Origin: Haloarcula ordinaria
Lineage (GTDB): Archaea; Halobacteriota; Halobacteria; Halobacteriales; Haloarculaceae
Length of the DNA: 64,000 nucleotides
Assembly (NCBI RefSeq): GCF_029338275.1
Contig: NZ_CP119789.1
Coordinates: 2,232,001-2,296,000, forward strand
Direction of reading: 5' to 3'
The notes under the pieces are model-generated. The model was not told where the DNA came from and made no database searches. It saw only the letters and a program-made list of their open reading frames with translations. Of this stretch, positions 7,988 to 14,872 are shown one piece after another. Position 1 is the first letter of the stretch. Every line of letters begins with the position of its first letter. The position numbers and the translations under genes were made by a program.

Positions 7988-8644
7988 ATGGACGAGCGGT
8001 CCCGCCTCGGCGTCAGAGAGACCTACGAGACCATTGGCGAGCACTTCTCGAAGACCCGCGAGTACGCCTGGCCCGAGGTCGAAGCGTTCGTCGGGACCGA
8101 CAGGGACGTCCACACCGCGCTGGACGTCGGGTGTGGGAACGGACGACACGCAGTCCTGCTCGCCGACGTCGCCGCGAGAGTCATCGGTATCGACGCGAGT
8201 CGCGCGCTACTCACTGCGGCCCGGGAGCGGGTCGGTCACAGAGCCGACCTCGTTCAGGGCGACGCCTCGCGGCTCCCGCTTGCGACCGACAGCGTCGACC
8301 TCGCCGTCTACGTCGCGACGCTTCATCATCTCCCGACAGAGCGCGACAGAGCCGCTAGCCTGGACGAACTCGCTCGCGTGCTGGCCCCAGAGGGCCGGGC
8401 GCTCGTCAGCGTCTGGAGCACGGCCCACGACCGGTTCGACGTCGATGAAGACGCTCCCGTCGGATTCGATACGACCGTCGACTGGACGCTCCCCGACGGT
8501 GAGACTGTCCCGCGGTTCTACCACATCTATGCGCCCGCCGAGTTCCGTACCGTCTTAGCGGAGAGCGAGCTGTGGGTCGTCGACTTCGAGCTGTCGAGCG
8601 GGAACTGCTACGCTGTCGTCGAACCAGAAGGGAAACGCCCTTAA
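7988..8644 (+). CDS. Trm9/ALKBH8-like SAM-dependent methyltransferase
   Basis: The 218-residue protein carries SAM motif I (ALDVGCGNGRHAVLLADVA, residues about 41-60), an acidic motif II region (VIGIDASRALL) and a motif IV-like segment (VDLAVYVATLHHLPTE). The N-terminal pattern EHFSKTREYAWPEVEAFV resembles Trm9/ALKBH8 enzymes, which methylate carboxymethylated wobble uridines of tRNA and usually need the activator Trm112. I infer a tRNA wobble methyltransferase, but general class I methyltransferase is the safe call. It sits between tyrS and a tRNA-Gly gene with a U at the wobble position, a suggestive but not conclusive neighbourhood. Confidence 0.75.
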   Translation: MDERSRLGVRETYETIGEHFSKTREYAWPEVEAFVGTDRDVHTALDVGCGNGRHAVLLADVAARVIGIDASRALLTAARERVGHRADLVQGDASRLPLATDSVDLAVYVATLHHLPTERDRAASLDELARVLAPEGRALVSVWSTAHDRFDVDEDAPVGFDTTVDWTLPDGETVPRFYHIYAPAEFRTVLAESELWVVDFELSSGNCYAVVEPEGKRP

Positions 8645-8711
8645 CCGACACCCGGGTATGGGCAGCTACGTTCGCGTCACGGCGACGCCGTGGACGGACG
8701 CCTGACGTCGT

Positions 8712-8782
8712 GCGGCGGTGGTCTAGTGGTAGGACCTGAGCCTTCCAAGCTCATGGCCCGGGTTCAAATCCCGGCCGCCGCA
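8712..8782 (+). tRNA. tRNA-Gly (anticodon UCC)
   Basis: The 71-nt gene folds into a standard cloverleaf. The acceptor stem pairs GCGGCGG (8712-8718) with CCGCCGC (8775-8781), followed by discriminator A. The anticodon arm is TGAGC-CTTCCAA-GCTCA, giving anticodon TCC, which reads GGA and possibly GGG. The T arm shows GGTTCAAATCC. CCA is not encoded and no intron is seen. Confidence 0.97.
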
Positions 8783-8884
8783 TCCTGCGAGGAACAAACG
8801 TGGTGAGCGTCTGCTCGGCCACGAAACCGGCAGCGAGTACCCGGTAACTTAGAGACAGCCGTGCCACACCTGTCGTCGACGGGA

Positions 8885-9283
8885 TTACTGCCTGACGTCG
8901 TCCCACACGTCTGAGGTGATCGTCGCATCCGGGTTGTCCGGGTGCGTGATTGTGAGCGTATCCTGGCGCGTCTCGCCGACGAGGTCGACCGGGTTGCGCT
9001 CCGGACGGTCACGGGTCGGATAGGTGAACGGCCGTCGCCGGTCGGGAAGGCCGCTGACGCTACCCCCCTCCCGATGGTCGGCAATGTCGTCCGTCGGCGC
9101 GGAGGTCGGTGTCGCGTTCGTGCACTCCCCGCTGCTCGATGGCACGATTCGTCGAGCCAACGGAATGCGCCGGAGTACGGGTACCAGTCCGTCGAGAACC
9201 CGTCGCTTGAGCGACTTCGATTCCGCCTTGGTTCCCGTGATTGCGTGCCCACCCTTTCCCCCTCCCTTGGGTGTGACACTCAT
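8885..9283 (-). CDS. hypothetical haloarchaeal protein
   Basis: The 132-residue protein starts at the ATG at 9283. Its first 50 residues are basic and glycine-rich (SVTPKGGGKGGHAI, SKSLKRRVLDGLVPVL) and could form an amphipathic helix that touches membrane or nucleic acid; the C-terminal half is acidic (DLVGETRQDTLTITHPDN). I do not recognise the family. A 6-bp inverted repeat (TACCCA-5-TGGGTA, 9283-9299) overlaps the start codon and could be a regulatory site. The gene is plausible by codon use but could be annotated differently. Confidence 0.5.
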   Translation of the reverse strand: MSVTPKGGGKGGHAITGTKAESKSLKRRVLDGLVPVLRRIPLARRIVPSSSGECTNATPTSAPTDDIADHREGGSVSGLPDRRRPFTYPTRDRPERNPVDLVGETRQDTLTITHPDNPDATITSDVWDDVRQ

Positions 9284-9332
9284 ACCCAGAGGTTGGGTAC
9301 CGGGCTACAAAATCGTTGTGACGCGGGCGCGT

Positions 9333-10145
9333 TCAGAGCTCGATGCGTTCGACGATCTGGTCGCCGTTCTCGTGGCTGTTGATAGCCACGATTCGGACCT
9401 GGTTCTCGAGCCCGGACTGGTTCAGCTTCGCCTTCAGGAGGTTGTCGACCTGGTAGACGCCGGCCGCGTTGTTCATCGCGATCTCGACCAGCACCGGGAA
9501 CTCGTCTCCGGCACTCAGCTCGACCCGTTCGATGGCCTGGCTGGAGACGGTGTTGATGCCACGACCGCCGCTCTCGTAGGGAATCCGGGAGCGGCCGCGC
9601 TCCATGTCCAGCGCGTCGGCGACGCGGACCACGCCGGCTTCGAGGGTCAGGGGAGTCTCCTCGGTGTGGTGACAGAGGATGGCGTGGAGCACCTCGCCTT
9701 TGACGCGAATCGCGTCGGCGACGTCGTAGAACTCGGGGAGGAACTCGTCGAGGACGTCGGCCGCGAGCGGGATGGAGTAGTACGGGTGGGAGTCGCGGTG
9801 CACGACGTGGCCGATGTCGTGCAGTGTGGCCGCGAGGGCGATGATGACGGCTTCGTCAGCCTCCTCGAGTCTCTGGTCGCTGGCGCCGTTGAACTCGACG
9901 CCGCCTCCTTTGAGCAGATCGTACAGGCAGAGCGCCCTGTGACGGACGATGTCGATGTGTTTCGCGCCGTGGTCGTTGTAGCGCATCCGGGTGACCGGAT
10001 TGACGTTCTGTGCGTCCAGGTAGGTCGCGATGGTCTCACTCTCCGCAATGGAGTGTAAGACCGCGTTCACGCGCTCGTCGGGGAACGCGTGCGGTGCGTT
10101 CTCGTCGTAGTGCCGACCGCCGTGCGTGGCATCGTCGCTGCTCAT
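9333..10145 (-). CDS. HD-domain metal-dependent phosphohydrolase
   Basis: The 270-residue protein (ATG at 10145) contains a metal-binding HD domain: YNDHGAKHIDIVRHRA near residue 52, the HD doublet in ALAATLHDIGHVVHRDSH near residue 103, a later histidine pair in HAILCHHTEETPL and an aspartate in VVRVADALDMERGRSR. HD proteins hydrolyse phosphate esters of nucleotides or cyclic nucleotides, but the substrate here is not evident. The last third (VELSAGDEFPVLVEIAMNN, ending IVERIEL) is a separate alpha/beta segment that is found in archaeal HD proteins. The gene is followed by nothing co-oriented within 50 bp; the peroxiredoxin gene lies 42 bp upstream on the same strand. Confidence 0.8.
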   Translation of the reverse strand: MSSDDATHGGRHYDENAPHAFPDERVNAVLHSIAESETIATYLDAQNVNPVTRMRYNDHGAKHIDIVRHRALCLYDLLKGGGVEFNGASDQRLEEADEAVIIALAATLHDIGHVVHRDSHPYYSIPLAADVLDEFLPEFYDVADAIRVKGEVLHAILCHHTEETPLTLEAGVVRVADALDMERGRSRIPYESGGRGINTVSSQAIERVELSAGDEFPVLVEIAMNNAAGVYQVDNLLKAKLNQSGLENQVRIVAINSHENGDQIVERIEL

Positions 10146-10187
10146 ACCCTCGGAGAGGCGGCCCACTGCAAAAAGCGCTTCCCGGTG

Positions 10188-10661
10188 TCAGTCGTCGCGC
10201 ACGGCCGCGACGACCTCGTCGTAGTCCGGTTCGACGCCGGGGTCGTCGCTCACCCAGGCGTAGGTGACCCTCCGGTCCTCGTCGACGACGAAGACGGCCC
10301 GCTTCGCGAGGTTCCGGATACCGCTCGATTCGAAGTCCATCGAGATGTCGTAGGCGTCGATGATATCCCGGTTCGTGTCGCTGAGGAGGGGAAACTCCAG
10401 ACCGAGCTTGTCGCGGAACTCGTTGAGCGCGAACGGCGTGTCGATGCTGATACCGTACACCGAGACGCCGGCATCGGCGAACTCGTCGAGGCGGTCCTGG
10501 AGCGTGTTCATCTCGTGCCTGCACGTCGTCGTGAACGCGCCGGGGAAGAACGCGAGGACGACCGGCCCGTCGTCTGCAGCGTTCGAGAGCGTGAACTGGT
10601 CAACGGCACCGTTCGACAGCGGGGCGGTGAAATCGGGCGCAGTGTCGCCAGTCGAAATCAT
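10188..10661 (-). CDS. 1-Cys peroxiredoxin (AhpC/TSA family)
   Basis: The 157-residue thioredoxin-fold protein reduces peroxides. It begins with the family start (ISTGDTAPDFTAPLSNG) and has the peroxidatic site AFFPGAFTTTCRHEMN, with cysteine 47 and the preceding threonine. No other cysteine occurs in the protein, so it must be a 1-Cys enzyme that uses an external thiol partner. The AhpE/BCP-like branch fits best. It lies directly upstream of the HD-domain gene on the same strand and may share its transcript. Confidence 0.9.
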   Translation of the reverse strand: MISTGDTAPDFTAPLSNGAVDQFTLSNAADDGPVVLAFFPGAFTTTCRHEMNTLQDRLDEFADAGVSVYGISIDTPFALNEFRDKLGLEFPLLSDTNRDIIDAYDISMDFESSGIRNLAKRAVFVVDEDRRVTYAWVSDDPGVEPDYDEVVAAVRDD

Positions 10662-10812
10662 GTCTTCCGGGCCTTTGCAGTGGCCCGTGATAGCCCTTGC
10701 GAGATTCGGACAGCGGGGAGGTGAGTCGGTCGTGTTCGCCTGACAGGTGGCAGCGACGCAACGGCTGAAAATCCGCTAACGGCGGCCCTGGAACGGGACT
10801 TTTGCAAAAAGA

Positions 10813-10820
10813 CTATAATA
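10813..10820 (+). promoter_or_regulatory. TATA box of tatA
   Basis: CTATAATA lies about 27 bases before the tatA start codon at 10845, so the transcript should begin at or next to the ATG (leaderless). Confidence 0.6.
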
Positions 10821-10844
10821 ACAACCACGTAAACTCAGATTACA

Positions 10845-11144
10845 ATGGCAGCACCATTCGTACCACTGTTCCCCGGGATGCCGGGGACGACGGAGATGAT
10901 GGTCATCCTCCTCATCGCCGTCCTCCTGTTCGGAGCGAACAAGATACCGAAACTCGCACGCTCGACGGGCGAGGCGATGGGCGAGTTCCAGAAAGGGCGC
11001 GAAGAAGTCGAGCAGGAACTCGAAGAGATGCGCACGGGCGCCACCGGCGAAGCCGAGAGTGAGGCCGCCGAGCCGAGCACCGAAACCGAGCCAAGCGCCG
11101 AAGCCGAGTCGACTGTCGACTCCGAGACAGAGACCGAGAAGTAA
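10845..11144 (+). CDS. tatA: Sec-independent translocase TatA/E subunit
   Basis: TatA forms the pore-like part of the twin-arginine translocase, which exports folded proteins and is the major export route in haloarchaea. The 99-residue protein has a short N-terminal membrane helix (MMVILLIAVLLFGANKIPKL, residues about 18-37) and the conserved FGANKIPKLA hinge, followed by the amphipathic helix RSTGEAMGEFQKGREEV. The remaining 40 residues are extremely acidic (repeats of glutamate with alanine, serine and threonine), a haloarchaeal trait. It is a single gene; tatC is not in the window. Tat substrates in this window include the halocyanin and the sugar dehydrogenase-like lipoprotein. Confidence 0.93.
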   Translation: MAAPFVPLFPGMPGTTEMMVILLIAVLLFGANKIPKLARSTGEAMGEFQKGREEVEQELEEMRTGATGEAESEAAEPSTETEPSAEAESTVDSETETEK

Positions 11145-11223
11145 CTCTCCCCCATCTTCCTCCGTTTTGCGCTCCGTTAGCGGGAGCGAAAGCGTTTTTC
11201 ACGCGCTGCACGAGCACCGAGTA

Positions 11224-11297
11224 GGGCGTGTGGCCTAGTGGACGAGGGCGAGGGGTTCCTAACCCCTAGACCGCGGGTTCGAATCCCGCCACGCCCG
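11224..11297 (+). tRNA. tRNA-Arg (anticodon CCU)
   Basis: The 74-nt cloverleaf pairs GGGCGTG (11224-11230) with CACGCCC (11290-11296), followed by discriminator G. The anticodon arm AGGGG-TTCCTAA-CCCCT gives anticodon CCT, reading AGG. The T arm is GGGTTCGAATCCC. No intron or encoded CCA is present. Its 3' end is repeated twice downstream, as after element integration. Confidence 0.97.
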
Positions 11298-11381
11298 TAG
11301 TGGATGAGCGATAGCGAACCCCGGAGGGAGACCGGAGATTCGAAGCACGGAACGAGCGAATGGAGTGAGCGAAGTTCAGGC

Positions 11382-11403
11382 GGTTCGAATCCCGCCACGC
11401 CCG
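11382..11403 (+). repeat. duplicate of the tRNA-Arg 3' end, attachment-site-like
   Basis: These 22 bases equal the last 22 bases of the tRNA-Arg gene (11276-11297), from the T loop to the discriminator base. Such duplication of a tRNA 3' end is the usual mark left by archaeal tyrosine-integrase elements. Only 84 bp separate the copies, so the element, if any, is gone. Confidence 0.75.
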
Positions 11404-11462
11404 CTCACTCGCGTCGCTTGTTTGCGGCCATGACGAATATCCCGAAAGATCCGGATTCGCTC

Positions 11463-11475
11463 AATCCCGCCACGC
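11463..11475 (+). repeat. second, shorter copy of the tRNA-Arg 3' end
   Basis: Thirteen bases (AATCCCGCCACGC) match 11282-11294 inside the T arm and acceptor of tRNA-Arg. It is short enough to be chance alone, but with the 22-base copy nearby it suggests a third attachment remnant. Confidence 0.45.
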
Positions 11476-11607
11476 TATCGCCCAACACCAACCACCAGTG
11501 AACGAGGTGGGAGAGATTCAGATTCTGTCAGTCGCAGCCCCGAACGGAGGGGGCTCACTTCTTGGTCCGATTCGGAACCGCCGAATATCCGGCCCGTGAC
11601 CAGGCGG

Positions 11608-11919
11608 TTATTCCTCGACGATAATCGCCCCACGCATCCCGAGGGCGTGATGCGGGGCACAGTAGTAGCGATACGTCCCAGCCGCGTCGAACGTGTGCTC
11701 GAAGGTGCGTCCCTGCTCTGGACTCACGTCGTCTGATTCGATATCGGCGTCATCGAACGCCACGTTGTGCCCCCCGTCGTTCCCGGTCCACTCCCAGACG
11801 ACGGTCGTCCCCGTCCGGACGCGGAGGACAGGTGGGGAGTCGCATTGCAGGGCAATGGTTGTCTCCGGGCAGTCGAAAAGGGGCACCCTCCTTTCCAGAC
11901 TCTGAAAATCGGCGACCAC
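11608..11919 (-). pseudogene. 5'-truncated halocyanin domain
   Basis: The frame encodes the copper-binding part of a halocyanin (blue copper protein). From residue 30 it aligns well with the intact halocyanin 700 bp away: VLRVRTGTTVVWEW, the histidine in GGHNVAF, and the Cys-His-Met ligands in YYCAPHHALGMRG. Upstream of that the sequence decays; there is no twin-arginine signal, no lipobox and no glycine-rich linker, which a secreted halocyanin needs. The only starts are GTG-type codons near 11919. I read it as a gene fragment, though a short cytoplasmic copper protein cannot be excluded. Confidence 0.55.
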
Positions 11920-12098
11920 CCTTTACTGTACAGGTAGTTTCGACTCGAATACGAATTGCCGGGCGGGCACCAGTCTGACCGTCACGTTGACAGTCCTCCG
12001 CGTGATAGGTCCGAGATAGCAGCCCTGAACTGCCGCTTCGTCCGCTATCGCCCCCAAACAGCCCCCACCACCGCCCCTCGGACAAGGAGTGTCCCCGC

Positions 12099-12461
12099 GT
12101 GTCACGAGAGGAGCAGCCAGATCAGCAGCCGATATTCGACTCGCTCGCAGACCGCGACTGTCGCCGCATCCTCGCGACACTCGACGAGCCGTTGCCGGCG
12201 AAGGCCGTCGCGAACGCGTGTGAGTTGCCCCAGACCACCACGTACCGGAAACTCCAGCAGCTGTGCGAGGCCGGACTGGTGGACGACCGGACGGAACTGC
12301 GGTCCGACGGGCACCATACGACGACGTACGTCCGGGACTGCGCAGGTATCTTCGTCACGATCGAGGGCGACGAGCAGTTCGACGTCGACCTGTTCGCGGA
12401 CCGCGAATCACCGTCCGAGCGCCTCGCACGCCTCTGGACCAGAATCGGTGAGGAACTATGA
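12099..12461 (+). CDS. winged-helix transcriptional regulator (ArsR-like)
   Basis: The 120-residue protein starts at a GTG at 12099, preceded by AAGGAG. Residues about 12-70 form a winged helix: IFDSLADRDCRRILATL, then AKAVANACELPQTTTYRKLQ as helix-turn-helix, and AGLVDDRTELRS leading to a wing. The layout resembles haloarchaeal ArsR-type regulators of stress or electron-transport genes. It lies between a truncated and an intact halocyanin gene and converges with the latter, so regulation of a copper protein is possible but unproven. A 14-bp palindrome follows at 12518. Confidence 0.8.
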   Translation: MSREEQPDQQPIFDSLADRDCRRILATLDEPLPAKAVANACELPQTTTYRKLQQLCEAGLVDDRTELRSDGHHTTTYVRDCAGIFVTIEGDEQFDVDLFADRESPSERLARLWTRIGEEL

Positions 12462-12517
12462 CCGGTGCAGCCCACTCGGCGTACTCAGTCTCAGGATAGT
12501 GACGCTATCGCTCAGAA

Positions 12518-12531
12518 CACTGATATCAGTG
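12518..12531. promoter_or_regulatory. 14-bp perfect palindrome between HTH and halocyanin genes
   Basis: CACTGATATCAGTG is a perfect palindrome in the 123-bp gap where the regulator and halocyanin genes converge. A regulator-binding site at the 3' ends would be unusual; a role in transcript ending or a relic promoter is also possible. Confidence 0.35.
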
Positions 12532-12584
12532 GTCGCCAAAGGTGGCGCTCGGCTCGCAATCGATCACTGAGACTCCGGCGACCG

Positions 12585-13121
12585 CTATTCGACGACGATG
12601 GCGCCTTTCATCCCCAGCGTCGCGTGGGGGGTACACTGATAGAGGAAGGTCCCGGACTCCTCAAACGTCTGTTCGAACGTCGTCCCCTCCTCGGCGACGG
12701 CGGGTCCGGAGTCGAACGCTTCGTCTTCGTCGACGACGTTGTGCGTGCCGCCCTCGCCGTTCCACTCCCAGACCACCGTCGTGCCGGTCGAGACCGACAC
12801 GGCTGCGGGTCCGAAGGCGAAGGCCCCGCCGTTGCCCTCCGCGCCGACGGTGACCGACACCTCGTCCTGGCCGGTCATGTCCTGGACCTGCCCGTCGAAG
12901 TTCGAGGTGTCGCTCAGGTACTCCTGGACTTCGCTGCTGGCGCCGCTTCCGCCGTCGCCACCCGAACCACCGTCGCTGCTCCCGTCACTGTCGCCGTCGC
13001 CGCCGTCACCGCCGCCGTCCCCGCCGTCACCACCGGACCCGCCACAGCCAGCGAGCACCGAAGCGACCGAGACAGCGGCGGTACTACGGAGGAACGTCCG
13101 TCGATCCAGGTTGGTTTGCAT
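12585..13121 (-). CDS. halocyanin, Tat-exported blue copper lipoprotein
   Basis: Halocyanins are membrane-anchored plastocyanin-like electron carriers. From the ATG at 13121 the 178-residue protein has a twin-arginine signal (LDRRTFLRSTAAVSVASVLAGC) ending in a lipobox cysteine; the sequence here is quoted in two parts, DRRTFLRS and VASVLAGC. A flexible linker of about 40 Gly/Asp/Ser residues follows. The copper domain carries the ligand histidine in GGTHNVVDED and the Cys-His-Met set in YQCTPHATLGMKG. Likely partners are respiratory complexes; the cytochrome oxidase genes lie at the far end of the window. A partial paralogue lies at 11608. Confidence 0.9.
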   Translation of the reverse strand: MQTNLDRRTFLRSTAAVSVASVLAGCGGSGGDGGDGGGDGGDGDSDGSSDGGSGGDGGSGASSEVQEYLSDTSNFDGQVQDMTGQDEVSVTVGAEGNGGAFAFGPAAVSVSTGTTVVWEWNGEGGTHNVVDEDEAFDSGPAVAEEGTTFEQTFEESGTFLYQCTPHATLGMKGAIVVE

Positions 13122-13324
13122 ACACGTATCTGTTGGCCTTGAAGACATAAAAGGCGGTCGTTTTCAAACCGCGTCAGAAGGCGGTAAACTGCCGTAATCG
13201 GCGAATTATGCAGGAATCAGTCACGATTATTCCTGGATGTATCACTCCTGTTACTAACCGAACCGAGCCAAGGATTGATGCCTGTCGAGGCCTATAGTCT
13301 GCCGATGAACTGGAGCGCTGAACC

Positions 13325-14854
13325 GTGACCGTCTGGCTTCGCGGTGACCACCTCGTGCGACGGCGCGGCCCGCTCGCAGACCGGCCGGACGACCGGGTCC
13401 TGCTGGTGGAGTCGGAATCGTTCGGACGGAAGCTCCCCTACCACCCCCACAAGCTCACGCTGGTGTTCAGCGCGATGCGGCACTTCCGCGACGAGCTGCG
13501 CGAGGCCGGCCGACGTGTCGAGTACTACTCGGTCGGAAGCTTCAGGGAAGGCCTGGAAGCGTACTTCGAGGCGTATCCTGGGGAGACACTGGTGACCCCG
13601 TCGCCACCGACGCCGAGTGAACGAACGCGGCTCGAAGCGATGGTCGAGTCGGCAGGTGGGTCCGTCGAGTTCGTCGCCGACGAGCGGTTCTGCTGTTCGC
13701 GCGCTATGTTCGACGAGTGGGCCGGCGACGCAGACGGATACCGGCACGAGGATTTCTACCGGTTTCTCCGCCGCGAGACTGGCTATCTGATGGCCGACGG
13801 CGAACCAGTCGGCGGGTCGTGGAACTACGACGAGGAGAACCGAGAGACGCCGCCGGACGACTGGACGGCCCCGGAACCACCGAACTTCGAGCCTGACGAG
13901 TTGACCCGCGACACCGCAGCGTGGGTCAGAGAGACGTTCGCCGGCGGGTACGACGCGGAACCCTACGGCGGAGACTGGGCCGACCCGGAGACGTTCAGGT
14001 GGCCGGTGACGCGTCGGCAGGCCGTCCGTGCGCTCGACGACTTCGTCGAGAACCGGCTGACCGAGTTCGGCCCGTACCAAGACGCGATGCGCCGGTCGGA
14101 GTGGGCGATGGGCCACAGCCTCTTGTCGACGTCGCTCAATCTCGGCCTGCTCGGTCCGGCAGAGGTCATCAAGCGGGCGATTGCCGCCTACGAGGACGGC
14201 GACGCGCCACTCTACAGCGTCGAGGGCTTCGTCAGACAGATACTCGGCTGGCGCGAGTTCCTCCGCCACGTCTATCGTCGGGAGATGCCCGCGCTCGCCG
14301 AGGCGAACCAGCTCGGCGCCGACGAGGACCTGCCGGCGTTCTACTGGACCGGCGACACGGAGATGGCGTGCCTGTCAGACGTCGTGGACGGTGTGCGGAG
14401 ACGCGGCTACTCCCACCACATCGAGCGCCTGATGCTCCTCTCGAACTTCGGGCTCGTCTACGGCGTCGAACCGCGGCAGCTCAACCGCTGGTTCCACGCG
14501 GGGTACGTCGACGCCTTCCACTGGGTGACGACGCCGAACGTCGTCGAGATGGGGCTGTTCGGTGCCGGCGTCTTCGCGACGAAACCCTACGCCGCCTCGG
14601 CCAACTACGTCGACAGGATGAGCGACTACTGTTCGGGGTGTCCCTACGACAAGACGAAGGCGACCGGCGAGGGTGCGTGTCCGTTCAACGCGCTGTACTG
14701 GGAGTTCCTCGACCGCAACGAGAACCGACTCCGGTCGAACCACCGGATGGGGCTCGTCTACAATCACCTCGACAACAAGGACGACGGGGAACGAGCGGCA
14801 ATCCGTGAGCGCGCCGACGACGTCCGGTCGAAGGCCGAACGCGGGGACCTCTAG
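13325..14854 (+). CDS. iron-sulfur bacterial-type cryptochrome/photolyase (PhrB-like)
   Basis: The 509-residue protein starts at the GTG at 13325. It belongs to the FeS-BCP group, whose characterised member Agrobacterium PhrB repairs (6-4) photoproducts with light. The N-terminal alpha/beta domain (residues 1-130) starts DDRVLLVESESFGRKLPYH, and the FAD-binding helical domain follows (SVEGFVRQILGWREFLRHVY). Four cysteines fit the 4Fe-4S ligands: C349 (EMACLSD), C436 and C439 (DYCSGCPYD) and C452 (GACPFN); their spacing (87, 3, 13) nearly equals that of PhrB. Family members of this length are normal. It is likely a DNA repair enzyme rather than a light sensor, but no sequence mark settles this. 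Confidence 0.9.
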   Translation: MTVWLRGDHLVRRRGPLADRPDDRVLLVESESFGRKLPYHPHKLTLVFSAMRHFRDELREAGRRVEYYSVGSFREGLEAYFEAYPGETLVTPSPPTPSERTRLEAMVESAGGSVEFVADERFCCSRAMFDEWAGDADGYRHEDFYRFLRRETGYLMADGEPVGGSWNYDEENRETPPDDWTAPEPPNFEPDELTRDTAAWVRETFAGGYDAEPYGGDWADPETFRWPVTRRQAVRALDDFVENRLTEFGPYQDAMRRSEWAMGHSLLSTSLNLGLLGPAEVIKRAIAAYEDGDAPLYSVEGFVRQILGWREFLRHVYRREMPALAEANQLGADEDLPAFYWTGDTEMACLSDVVDGVRRRGYSHHIERLMLLSNFGLVYGVEPRQLNRWFHAGYVDAFHWVTTPNVVEMGLFGAGVFATKPYAASANYVDRMSDYCSGCPYDKTKATGEGACPFNALYWEFLDRNENRLRSNHRMGLVYNHLDNKDDGERAAIRERADDVRSKAERGDL

Positions 14855-14872
14855 GCCCCACCGGACCAGCAC

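Larger units (their letters stand above)
11298..11607. other. 310-bp non-coding scar region after tRNA-Arg
   Basis: No gene is supported here. The stretch contains two partial repeats of the tRNA-Arg 3' end (listed separately) and short GAGCGAA/GAGTGAGCGAA-type repeats near 11353-11373. It looks like leftovers of integration and deletion events. Confidence 0.5.

Noticed and set aside
6827..8149. A 440-residue frame opposite tyrS
   Set aside because: It spans the promoter and all of tyrS on the other strand and has valine/arginine-rich shadow composition without motifs.
12950..13040. Dense GGC/GAC-type repeats that look like a microsatellite
   Set aside because: They encode the Gly/Asp/Ser linker of the halocyanin lipoprotein in frame, a normal trait of haloarchaeal lipoproteins.
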